64,000 bases of DNA from Capniomyces stellatus. Lineage: Eukaryota; Kickxellomycota; Harpellomycetes; Harpellales; Legeriomycetaceae. The stretch spans positions 1,010,052-1,074,051 of the forward strand of contig LUVW01000001.1 of assembly GCA_001661515.1 (NCBI GenBank), in the 5' to 3' direction. Shown in pieces: positions 44,101 through 54,580 of this stretch; positions within the stretch are counted from its first letter, which is position 1; every line of letters begins with the position of its first letter. Both the position numbers and the translations under genes were made by a program. Below the pieces are notes generated by a model. That model saw only the letters and a list, made by a program, of their open reading frames with translations, was not told the origin of the DNA and ran no database searches.

Positions 44101-47100
44101 TTTGATTAGGCACAAATGGTTTGTGTCCAATTGACAAGCCTAAAGAGTTCGTTAATACTGCTGGGTTCGTCCTTGTACTTGCAGGATCTGCGCTTGATAT
44201 TGAGCCTAGACCAGACGTTTTGTGATCCTGTTCCTGTTCCTGTACCTGTTCCTGATGAACCTGAAGTTGTTTCTGTTGAATTCGGTCTTCACTTTTTAAA
44301 ACACCTTCATTTCGATTGCTATTGTTAATGGAGCCAGTACTTTTACCGTTGTTGTTTTGGTTGTAGCCTGGCTGGTTGTTGAAAAACCCTGAGGTAATTG
44401 AGAACGACCCTGGGGTAACAATGCTGCTGTACACATTAATATCGCCCTCCATTCCATCTCTGCTCGACTGCTTCCTCCACAGCTGGGGTTGAACTGAGTT
44501 TAGTCCCATAAGTGGCCCACCAACAGCTGAACTGTCATACTCTTCAAGTCCTTGCCAATACTGCTGATTCTTACCCAAACTTCCATTGTTATTATTTTTA
44601 CTACCACTATTGTTGCTGCTGTTGCTATTACTATGACTGTTGCTGTCCTTGTTGCTGTGGTTATTATCGTTGCCACCACCACTCTTCTCATTATCGATGC
44701 TATTATTCTTGATGTTGTTGCTATGGTTGTGTCGATCAAGCATAAAGTCGGAAAAGTAGTTGGATGAAGATGTCTTTCCTCTAAACCGTGACGGCTCGTT
44801 TTGTCCATCAATTCCCAAGTACGACGCATTGGCTGATTTGTTGAACAAGCGTTCTGGTGAACTATGCTCGGTGTTCATTTTGGCTCTTTGGCTTTTGCTC
44901 GAGTAGTACAGCTCTGACTGCTCTACAAAATCCCAATCATCGATTTCTTTTGTCTTCAAAATCGCTGGGTTTCCAAACCCGCTCATATCTAGTTTACTGT
45001 TTGCCACCAACCCAAACTTCTCCGAAAGCCTCCTGGGCGATATTGGTGCTGATCCTGGTATTTTTTCCAACCGACTACCCTCCGTGCCAAGGTACCCATA
45101 CTGCGACTCTTGCAGATCAACTTTGAGCCCCATCCTGCCTGGCACCTTAATTTGCCCAAATACTCTTAACTTCGACTCTGCTGACCTTGACGTCCTCATG
45201 TTTTCGTTCATTCTCAACCCACCCAACTCCTCCTTTTCCGATGGCGGCGGTGTAACACACAACCTGTTTAGATACGATACAATGTCGCTTTTGCTGTCAC
45301 TTGAAAGTCCTGTGAGTCTGTTACTTTCTGCCTCATCAACTGCAACATCACAATCCAGGCGTTCCAAATACTCTTCATCCTTCTCGTCCAAGCCTTTTGT
45401 TACTGAACTCTTTTCCTCCTGTACTTTTAACAACTCTTGTTGTTTACTTTTTCCCGTTTTTATCTCTGCTTTTGACTCTATATCTGCTTTTGACTCTGTC
45501 TCTGTTTCTGTTTCAGTGGCTATTTCTGTCTTGGTTCCAGGTTCGGTTTTGGTTAAAGTTCGAGCTGTTTTCCGAGAGTTTGGAGCAGAGTGCAAATAGT
45601 TACTATACGAACCTCCGTTATTGTACCTGGCTTCATCAAATGTATGGCTTCCTCCTACCCTACCGCGGAAACTGCCCCTTGGGCCTCTGTAAGGTCTAGC
45701 TCGTCTGCTATATCCAACCATTTGGCCTCTATACCCACCCTCAAAATGCCGGTGTCTACCATAGCCCGGTGTCTGTTCTTGGTAATAGTCTCGATGTGTA
45801 TCCCTGTCTGAAAACTTTTTAAAACTCCTCACATCCTCTTCACCACCCCCAAATTGTTGTGTGTAGGGTCTGCTGTGCTTTGAACCTGGCTTTACCGCCT
45901 GCAATCCCCTGCTAGACTCTTGGCCTCTATCACTGATACTTGAAGCCTTGGTTGCTTTTGACTCTACATCCAACTTACCGTCAATGATCTTATTCTCAAG
46001 AATCGTATTTTTTGTTTTGTGCAAATGAGTTGATGAAACATTGGAGGAAATGTCAGCTATGTGTTCAGCCGACCCTATTTTTGTGTTTTTAATAAAACTG
46101 TTTACCAAATCCAATAGTTGCTCTGGATCCTCTTCATCAAGAACAAACTCTTCCTTTTCCTTTACATTATCTTTTTCCTTTACATTATCTTTTTCCTTTT
46201 CCTTTTCCTTTTCCTTTTCCTTTTCCTTTTCCTTTTCCTTTTCCTTTTCCTTTTCCTTTTCTACATCTTCAACTCTAGTCTCGACCCTACTTTCTTTGTT
46301 GGTATTTTTGCCTCTACCTTCAACCGTGTCTATAGTTGAGATTGCTTTTGGCTCAGAAACATGTTCACTTGTTGATCTTGAACCTGTTCCATACTCAAGA
46401 TACCCGCCTCTACCCCTACCCCTCCCTCTGCCTCTTCCTCCCATCTCTCGTATCTCGCCAACACCCCTCAAGCTCAGTCCAGTATTTACACCTCCTCTGC
46501 CCCGAACAACACCACCTCTTGCCACAACACCATACCCCCTGCTTCTGATTATACCTCCCTTACCACGCATATGTAGAGGTGCAAAGGGCAGATCGCCTAG
46601 TCGCGTTACCTGCTCTCCATTGAAACCGCTGTTTACACTGCTGTTGCCATGGCTACTCCAATGCGACTGTGCCGTATACTTTTCTTCCGAGAAATTATAT
46701 GGCTTCCTGTAGGCACCATCCTCCTCCTCTCTCCTATTGCTATAGCCAGCCTTACCATCGCCCACTCTTCTACTTCCTTCGCTTGCTCTTCCCTTTTGGT
46801 ATGCACCGCCTCCATCCTTTTTATCAATTTCTTTGTTTTCCGGCTTACTACCCAATTCTTGGCTGACTAAATTTGCGGCCCCATCAATGCCGCCTATCTC
46901 ATCACACTGTACAGCAACATCCATTTCCGTGTTTACACCCGCCTTGGACTTGACCCTTACTTTACTGCTACTCTCGTCAACATCAGCTTTGCTCAGAGTG
47001 TTGGATCGGACCTTAGATCGCTCCTTACTTGCCAGCTTTTCCTTTTCACCATGGCCAGGATCTACTGCCACAGTCTGCGTCTTGGTAAACGCGTTCCCAA

Positions 47101-50100
47101 TATCCGAAACAAACAGCTCACGTGCTTGGGACACTGATGAAATACCTCGGTCAAACACCGTTGAGCTCAAATCGTCTCTATCTATAACCACCGTTTTTAC
47201 CTCGGCCCTGTCTTTAGGCCCATTTTTACCTTCATAATCAGCCGTTTCACTCGCATCTTTTATACCCCCTAAACCCCTACTGCCAACACTCTCGGATTTT
47301 GCGCCTGTCTGCCCTAAACTGCTACCCTTTTCTGCCAGGACTGGCTGAATATTAGCGTTGTCAACTATTGCCTTTTCAGCATAGCTACCTATACCACCTT
47401 GACCACTGGCCTGTCTACGCTCGTTTGGTAAAGATCCCAGCCGTGTTTGGTCGTTTGTGCCATAGTAGCCTGTTCTACCATCACTGTCGCTATGTCTCAA
47501 ATCAGTGTTCATTTCGTTTGCTTTCTTTGGTGCTGGGATGGAAATCGGTGTTGGTGCCACATCTGTATTCAAAACCTGCTCTTCGGTTGCTCCTTGAATG
47601 GCTGTATGGTCTTCTTGCAAGCTCTCCCCCTGTCTCCGGGCAGAATGATTCGGCGCTCGTACCAATTCATCATTTACCAATATTTGGTCGTTGCCATCGC
47701 TATACCCTCGATGTGATTCATTATGGTTTGATCTATAACTGTGGCTCTGACTGTAGTCATGATGCCGATCTACGCTACTGCTCTGACCAGCACTGTTGTT
47801 TTCATCGTTCATATTATCCCAATGATGTAGACCCTGGTTGCTGTTATAGCTGTGACTTTGGCCTTGGTTTTGGCTTTGATTTTGGCCATACCCTTGCCTT
47901 GAATAGTTACTGTATTGCGTGTTGCTATATCTTCTATTTGTCTGGAAGTGCTGGTTACTGCTGTAATTGTAGTTGCTAAGCGAGTCTCCTTGCTCATGCC
48001 TGTCTTCCGCTTGAACTCCTGCCTGCTCAAAGCTAGCTCTTCCTGAATCTCTATTATATTGTCTATGATATCTATTTTCTTCGTCTTTTCTGCCTCCATG
48101 CTGTCCAAAGTGCTGCTGGTTTTGGTCGTATCTACCATGTCTACCATATCTATCTTGTCCATCATATCTATCATGCCTATCATTCCTGTCATATCTATCG
48201 TGCCTGTCGCCATCATTTGTTCCCCCAACCAGCCGCGTCTCAACATTCGCATTGCTATTCCAGTTATCCTCAAAGCCCCGACTATGTCTTGAAGTCCTCG
48301 CCTCGTTCCCACCACCACTCCCATACTGCCCAACTCGATTATGCGTACCATACTCTCCTCTTTTGCCATACACTGATGCAATCCCTGAACGCTCAACTTG
48401 CTCTTTCATTACCCCACCAGCCTCGCTTTCTTCAAAGGATCCGTGAACCGGCTTATGTACTCTCCACGACTGCCCATTATTAAAAGTATGGTCTTCATTG
48501 AACTCTCTCTTGATGGACGAAATATACTCCTCTCCTCCATATCCAACATGTCTTTGGTTATGCTCATAATGCCTTGCCCTGCCATACTCATCGTTTCTAT
48601 TATACCCATAACCATGACCTGAATAATCCCTTTCATACCCCCTACGTCTTGTGTCTGATCCCGTCACTGGCCCCATCCCCATATCCATCCCCATCCCCAT
48701 CCCTTCCTCATCTCCCCCCCTATTGTTATTGCTGTCGTTCGAGGCATTGAGCCCAGTATCATTATCGCCTTCGTTGTTTTGCGATATCCTCTCATTCCTC
48801 TCCTTGATATCTTCATCAAAGTCATCTGCCCAGCTACTCGACAAATCTCCTATTATCTGATCACGCCACTTTGACCGTGGTTTTTTGATATCAATCGCCC
48901 CAGCATCCCTTTCCACGTGCCCTTCGTCCATCGATCCAACATCAGTGTCCTTATGACACTGGCTATTGTTTAATGGCGGAAACATCTCCATATTACTGCC
49001 ACTCATCTCCCTGTTGTTCTGTTGATATCTCGCATTGTTTCCCAGCTCAAATGTACGTCTCATATTTGACCCACGCTCTGCTGCCATATACCTCTCATCC
49101 CCCCTGTACACATCTTCGCCATTATACTGTCTTGATTGGCCCGGCTCTCTTCTATTACTCCATCCCTCTGCTCCCCAGCTCCGCTTCTAATCACAACAAA
49201 TCGTTTAAATTAAATGTCAACTTTTGCTTTTAAACTCCACTGAAACCATTTAAATCCTTCTCTTTTACCCATTTTCCAACCAGTAAACCTACTATACGCC
49301 CATCCTCCCCTATTCTCCCCCAACTCCCCTCCCCAATGTCTACCACAACAAACTTACCTGTTCTGTATTGTTGAACATCATCTCTTTTTTGTTTTCTATA
49401 GCTACTACACCCATCCCAATTATGTACATGTTAACTTTGATACTTCAATTTTATCACAAAAAAATATATATCCTAGCCACCAAACTGCCTTTGGCTGATA
49501 TAAATGCAATTTTTAACATTACACCGTTCCAGTCAGCACATAATTGCAGTAAATACCTTTTTCATATCCTAAGTCAGTCGCTGCATGCGACCAAACATTC
49601 AACTTTCTCTCCTCCTTCTCGCTCTTTTCTTCATCTTTCCTTATGCTACTTTCAACCAGCTCTCTTGTCTCTTTATCCACCCCAGTCTCAATGGGTGAAA
49701 GGTCTCTGGCTTTTGCATCGTCTTCCCTTTCTGAAAAATCTGCAAATTTTGTTCTTGCTGCTACAAAAAACAAAAGTTATTTTTTCATTGTTTATAACAG
49801 GCTTGGACATTTTATGTATGTGCACATAGTCCATGTATTGGCATTTTGTTCTTAAGCCGTGCATAATGCTTAAAGGTTGTTGCTTTTATCATTTATTTCA
49901 TCTCACTTACTTCGGCTCAGATGTTCAATCGAATTTCCTCCCCAAGTGATTCCTGAATGTGTTCCTATAGGACTGGGTATCTCCGGAGCATGCCCCGCCC
50001 CGGCCTTTTGGTATGCATGTAGTTTTGTGGCTTTAAGGAGATCCAACGGACCTTTTACCGATGGAACAAACGATTCCTTTTTAACCTCTATTTTTGCACA

Positions 50101-50325
50101 GTTCATTTCAAGTTTCAATCTAATATCTAAAATGCAGTTTAGATCTTTCTCTCCACCAACAGTACCAATGCTATCATATACATCCTTGTCCAGTGCAATA
50201 AAAAAAAACAACACATTATCTGCACTACACTTACGTCCAAAACTCTTGCTTTCATGGCCAGACTTCCGTTCTCCGCCTAACACTCGGGGCTTGTAAGTTT
50301 GTTGAATTCGTCCCCTTCCAGACAT
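41120..50325 (-). CDS. Giant disordered RGG-rich protein, function unknown
   Basis: The minus-strand exons are 50325-49911, 49760-49557, 49395-49358 and 49186-41120. They join in phase to 8724 nt (2907 aa). The start is MSGRGRIQQTYKPRVLGG. Residues about 45-135 are the most ordered-looking part (DLNCILDIRLKLEMNCAKIE; GPLDLLKATKLHAYQKAG). The rest is low complexity: Tyr/Arg/Asp/Gly-rich (to about 700), RG-rich near 1085-1150 (GRGRGRGRGRGG), a Lys-Glu alternation near 1195-1220, Asn and Ser runs, a Gln-Asn alternation near 2330-2350, Pro-Gln tracts and a second RG-rich, Arg/Ser C-terminus. RGG and QN composition suggests an RNA-binding, condensate-forming protein. That is inference from composition, and no folded domain is recognised. 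Confidence 0.8.
42798..42857. repeat. (ATTTTG)n repeat encoding Gln-Asn on the minus strand
   Basis: About ten tandem hexanucleotides inside the giant gene encode alternating Gln and Asn. Confidence 0.9.
46186..46261. repeat. (CCTTTT)n repeat encoding Lys-Glu on the minus strand
   Basis: About twelve tandem hexanucleotides inside the giant gene encode a strictly alternating Lys-Glu segment, flanked by two DNVKEK copies. Confidence 0.9.
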
Positions 50326-51275
50326 ATACTTTTATCGTTATTTCTTTTTATAAATAAGGAAGAATAGAAATAAAATCTATTTAAAACATTTAGATTTGTG
50401 GCGTATTTTTAGTTTCAATTAAACTGGTTGCTTTGATATCTTCAAACACACCACTACTTTCATTAATTAATCAATTCCACGCGTTATCCGCTTCCAACGC
50501 CTTAATATCCCAATTTGTTGCTACTTCAGCTTTTTGGTGCTGATTGGTATATTTTATACTTTTATAAATAAACAATCGTGTGCCAAGTATAAAACAGAAA
50601 TGTCATTTCATTTCATTTCAAATTTATATCCATGTTCTCTTTAATTCTACAAAGGAACTGGTGAGCTTTGTTTTGTTCTTTTTCTTCAGCTTACCTTCTT
50701 TTATTCCTGGTTTTGTGTGTTTCTCTGTATTTAGAGCAAAGCAAGGTTGTTTATACTGTTTTCTTTCCTATTTTGCTATATTTTATTAAAAACATAGTAT
50801 CGTCTCCAACAACTTTTGATATTCAACTTTGTTTGTTATTGGAGTTTTTTTTTATTTTTCTTTCTTTTTTCCTTCTTTCGCCTTTATTTTGTTTTTCATT
50901 TCTTTTGCTAGATAAAATTGTTTTTGCTAGTAAATTACCTTGCTAAAAAGTAAAATATAAAAATAAAAACAAATCGCTAGTCATAATTACCAAATCGGTA
51001 TTATATAATCAGTTCACTACGCAGTAGTCCATAATTTATTTGTAATACCAGTAGTTTTTTTTTGTTGGCCCCGTTTTACTCATGCCCAGCAAGTACTCTC
51101 AAAAATTCAAACTGACTAAACCTTTTTTTTTTCAACCTTCTTTCCAGTTTATAGTCAAGGTCCCGATCAAGGAACCAAGAAACAACTAAAATCAAGCGCC
51201 GCAATGAATATATTTGAGGAAATTGCTTTACACTATATTTGTATCCTGACAAGCTGAGAAAGGGTCCAAGCCATC

Positions 51276-51375
51276 AAATCGGTTCCATAAAACACGGGTA
51301 AGGCAACTCAAGTGACGGAAAGGTTGGACTTGACACCAGTTCCGTCACGATAATTTTGTCAACAAACTGAATAAA
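51276..51375 (-). CDS. Weak candidate exon, unknown gene
   Basis: After a pyrimidine-rich acceptor (TTTCTTGTGTTTTATTCAG) the minus strand encodes FVDKIIVTELVSSPTFPSLE and about a dozen more residues to a stop. About 200 bases upstream another frame (LDAHLLREKEVMYKA) ends at a GTAAGC donor in the same phase. The joined stretch loosely recalls the end of a reductase-type fold (as in DHFR or RibD-C), but the chain is broken upstream by the poly-G gap, so no identification is possible. Confidence 0.22.
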
Positions 51376-51728
51376 ACACAAGAAAGTGATAATGAATACG
51401 TTGGGGGATGGGTAATATAAAAATATCTGCGCAAAAAAACATGCTAAGAAGGGTTTAAATGCGAACAATGTGATATTGGCAGTATCAAGCTTTGGACATC
51501 CGTATTATCGAAAACTACAAATATATATATTGCATCTACCAAGAGATAATGTCAAAAAGCTCAAAGACCGACTTTTTCGCTTACTGCCTTGTACATCACT
51601 TCCTTCTCCCTCAAAAGATGTGCGTCTAAAATATGATAACACGCTTGACGCATAAAATATACAAAATATGTTGATGAGACATGGTAAAGTTGCAGGAGAC
51701 AGTGCAAACCGATATTCGGGTGAATGGA

Positions 51729-51765
51729 GGGGGGGGGGGGGGGCNNNNNNNNNNNNNNNNNNNNN

Positions 51766-51798
<33 letters not shown>
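51729..51798. repeat. Poly-G tract interrupted by 21 Ns
   Basis: Fifteen Gs and one C precede Ns at 51745-51765. Thirty-three uninterrupted Gs follow, to 51798. In such AT-rich DNA this is either a real homopolymer or a sequencing-chemistry artefact at a contig join. Confidence 0.9.
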
Positions 51799-51801
<3 letters not shown>

Positions 51802-52618
51802 TTGCTAGACCGATGTACCATCTTTATGGTATCTGCGATGGTATAAACTCAACCGCGTGTGTATTCAAGTTTTGTCCCAGCAGCCTTCATAAAATAGAAT
51901 GCTTCATCCACTGTTCCACTTACGTATTTAGTTCTTTTTCTATTTAAAATTAAAATACCCTCAAATCTATTTATTTACTCAATATCCGATAATAAAATCC
52001 TTGAGCCTGTCACCCCTATTGGAACACTTTACTTTTTTTGAGTAGATTTAAATGCCGGAACCAGCAAGCTGACTACGTTGGAATCTGTACGTTGTTTTTG
52101 AAGCGGTCGTATGACTAGTCTAATTGTGGTAGTCATTGAAAAATAATGAGCTAATGGCCTAATAACCCCTCGACCACAGCTTTCTTGTACAACAACCAAA
52201 TATACTCCTTTATCAATTAGAAAAAAGTACTGACCTTTATCAGCCAATTCCTGAAAAATGTGCCAGTCGAATCCCAATTAAGTTTAATAGTTCCGAAAAG
52301 CAAGACCCAAACCATCCATTTACATCTATTCTAGGACTCCTTCCACTCAGCCAATGCTATGGATATATTGACATCCCTTATCCCCTTTTTTGGACAAAAT
52401 CGCACATCAAAAACGATTTTAGCGTAAACGCGCTGTTTATAAAAAACACAAAGAAAAAAATATACACAGAAAGCAATAGTCTCAATACTTATTCAGGTTA
52501 ACAGTGTGTGCGCAGCTTTGTTGTTTTTGACAATTCAATATTAGATTTCATTAAAAAGTATACTGCAGTACTGAATAGATCAATAGAACAATTTTTTTTA
52601 AAGAAAGTGGCCTCGACG

Positions 52619-52735
52619 AACTCGATAAACGCACTCAATAAGCTCAATAGAATCAATAAGATCAATAGGATCAATAGGATCAATAGGATCAATAGGATCA
52701 GTAAACTCAATAAGATCAATAAACTCAATATATGG
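52619..52735. repeat. 9-bp satellite (ATCAATAGG and variants)
   Basis: About thirteen copies of ATCAATAGG, CTCAATAAG or ATCAATAAG run in tandem with identical phase. Both strands stay open because the unit is three codons long; I do not treat it as coding. Confidence 0.9.
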
Positions 52736-53188
52736 ACATATGGGTTATAGATCACTGTTTTATTTGCTGCAAATTCCAATCATCAAAGCACAATTAAGCT
52801 ACAAAGTCACAAACAGTGTGATTGTCTATAGATCTATTAGACTCTAAACATCACAAAACTGGTATATATGTGCGTTTTCAAACTTGTGATTCTATTCAGT
52901 CAAACAAAGTACTTGTTAAAGTGTTTTATTTTTGTCAATAAAGACCTGAATAACAATAGTGATAGACTATCCATAACACTGAAGTTGGTTTAAAGCTTAT
53001 ATACTAAAGGTATAGAGGCATGTTGGATGAATGAGTTATACAAGCACTTAACATGAAACTTGAAATAATAAATAATTGCTTGATGGTTATATAAAAAAAA
53101 CATAAAAAGGCACTGAAAAGCCCATATTAGTTTTGCAATTATCAACAAAAACAAAAACTTCTTCGCTTACAAGCTCAGCAAACACAAA

Positions 53189-53197
53189 TATAAAAAG
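53189..53197 (+). promoter_or_regulatory. TATA-like box of the secreted-peptide gene
   Basis: TATAAAAAG lies 31 bases before the ATG at 53228. Between them is a C/A-rich leader (ACAAAACCCAAAACCAAAAC) typical of well-expressed fungal genes. Confidence 0.45.
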
Positions 53198-53227
53198 CAA
53201 CAAAACCCAAAACCAAAACAAAGTAAA

Positions 53228-53350
53228 ATGGAAACCTCAACCAAAATAGTTCTTATCGCAACAGTAGCAGTGATTGCTCTTTCATCCGGAGCTGATGCCC
53301 AAACCATGATGTTCAGACACTACTACTTGCGCCTGTGGGGATTCATCTAA
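53228..53350 (+). CDS. Predicted secreted peptide precursor, 40 aa
   Basis: This single short frame begins METSTKIVLIATVAVIALSS. It has the n/h/c layout of a signal peptide: one Lys, a 12-residue hydrophobic core and an ADA cleavage site at residues 22-24. The mature product would be 16 residues, QTMMFRHYYLRLWGFI. Its aromatic and basic residues and an N-terminal Gln that could cyclise resemble secreted peptide hormones or antimicrobial peptides. There is no Cys, no dibasic processing site, no repeat of the mature sequence and no match to the alpha-factor pattern. The frame uses C-ending codons in otherwise AT-rich spacer, has a TATA-like box and an A/C-rich leader, and is followed by T-rich 3' DNA. 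The function is unknown. An alternative is a tiny single-span membrane protein. Confidence 0.55.
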   Translation: METSTKIVLIATVAVIALSSGADAQTMMFRHYYLRLWGFI

Positions 53351-54259
53351 GCTGGCCTGACTTGCAGCACCAAGAACATTGGGCTGTCACAGCCTAAAAT
53401 TCAATATTGCAATATTGGAAATAGCTTCTTAGTGCGCATATACAACACGGATGTGATATTTAAAGTAGCCCGAGTTTACTGGTCATGTTCACCACCATTT
53501 TGGTTTATTATTTAATCGGACTTTGAAAGTCCTGGCTTTGTCTAATTTTGACATTTTTTTTTTTTTTATTGAAATTTTAATTTTGACATTTACTTTTACT
53601 GAATATAAGGGTTAATATTAAGTTTGTTGGAGTTTTTCTAGTTTTCTTTACTTTTTATTTTTTTATTCTGCTTGCCTTGTTTACTGAACATAAATAAATC
53701 AACTGATAAAAAAAATCATCCATCGCAAACATGCATCTTTTTATTCAATTAGACTCGGTAAGGTTGGCTTTGGTTTAGTCACTTGGTGGTTAGGTGTTAG
53801 TCATGTATCAATGCTAAAAGTAACAAGCATGACTGCAGTTGGAATTGTTTTCAAATATTTAATTGGTAGTTCTGGCTCAATGGGTATTAAGAAGAAACAC
53901 AAAGACCTATTGTATTAGATATTATCAGTATAGCCGCATGAAAAGATTGCTTGTACACGCCTTAGTCTGTTTGAGGGTGTCAGAAGGCTTGTAATATCAA
54001 ATAGAAATTAATTAAAAAGTGTTTAAAAGTTGTATTAAGCGCAAAATTTAGCAAACGTCCCAGATAAATACCCATTGCAGTATTATATCAGGTGAACGAA
54101 CCAGTTTAAAGTGGGAGGGGGGCAACGTCAAAGCTTGGGTTTTGGCTGGAAGTCCAAGATATTTCAACTTGACTCATTTCAATGAAGAAAAAAATTTTTT
54201 TAACTCAACTCATTTGTAAAACAAATATGCAAATAAAGAAGAAAATTCAAAATTTCATG

Positions 54260-54341
54260 GTCGGTGTGTCCGAGCGGTTAAGGAGATAGACTAGAAATCT
54301 ATTGGGCATTGCCCGCACAGGTTCAAATCCTGTCGCCGACG
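54260..54341 (+). tRNA. tRNA-Ser (anticodon AGA)
   Basis: A full cloverleaf is visible. The acceptor stem GTCGGTG pairs with CGCCGAC (one G-U), with discriminator G at 54341. The anticodon stem ATAGA/TCTAT encloses the loop CTAGAAA with anticodon AGA. A long class-II variable arm (TGGGCATTGCCCGCA) fits Ser. The T-arm is ACAGG-TTCAAAT-CCTGT. There is no intron, and a T-run follows at 54348-54352 as a Pol III terminator. Confidence 0.97.
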
Positions 54342-54580
54342 AATAACTTTTTTGATATTTTATTGTTTGTTGCTTCCAAACAATAAAAGGAACTGGAAAC
54401 GTATTAGTAAAGTAGCGGCCAACAACCTTTTTGTAAATATAGTACAATGGTTTATTAACAGCAAAAAAAAATAGATAAAAGAAATGGGAGGAATAACCAG
54501 CAATAGAAAGAAAGAATATACTAGATACAAAAAAGAAACTGTAAATAAAAAAGAAATAAGTATGAGTATTGTAAAAAGCA

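Larger units (their letters stand above)
50326..53227. other. Gene-poor spacer with poly-G gap
   Basis: The spacer holds the promoter of the giant gene, a possible minus-strand exon at 51276-51375, a poly-G tract with a 21-N gap (51729-51798) and a 9-bp satellite (52619-52735). A minus-strand frame at 52036-52277 is open, but no start or splice chain could be fixed. Confidence 0.4.

Noticed and set aside
46041..46712. Plus-strand ORF rich in SFSFSF
   Set aside because: Antisense shadow of the Lys-Glu repeat of the giant minus-strand gene.
52498..52779. Minus-strand ORF with LLILLILLIL repeats resembling a membrane protein
   Set aside because: Produced by the 9-bp satellite, which keeps several frames open.
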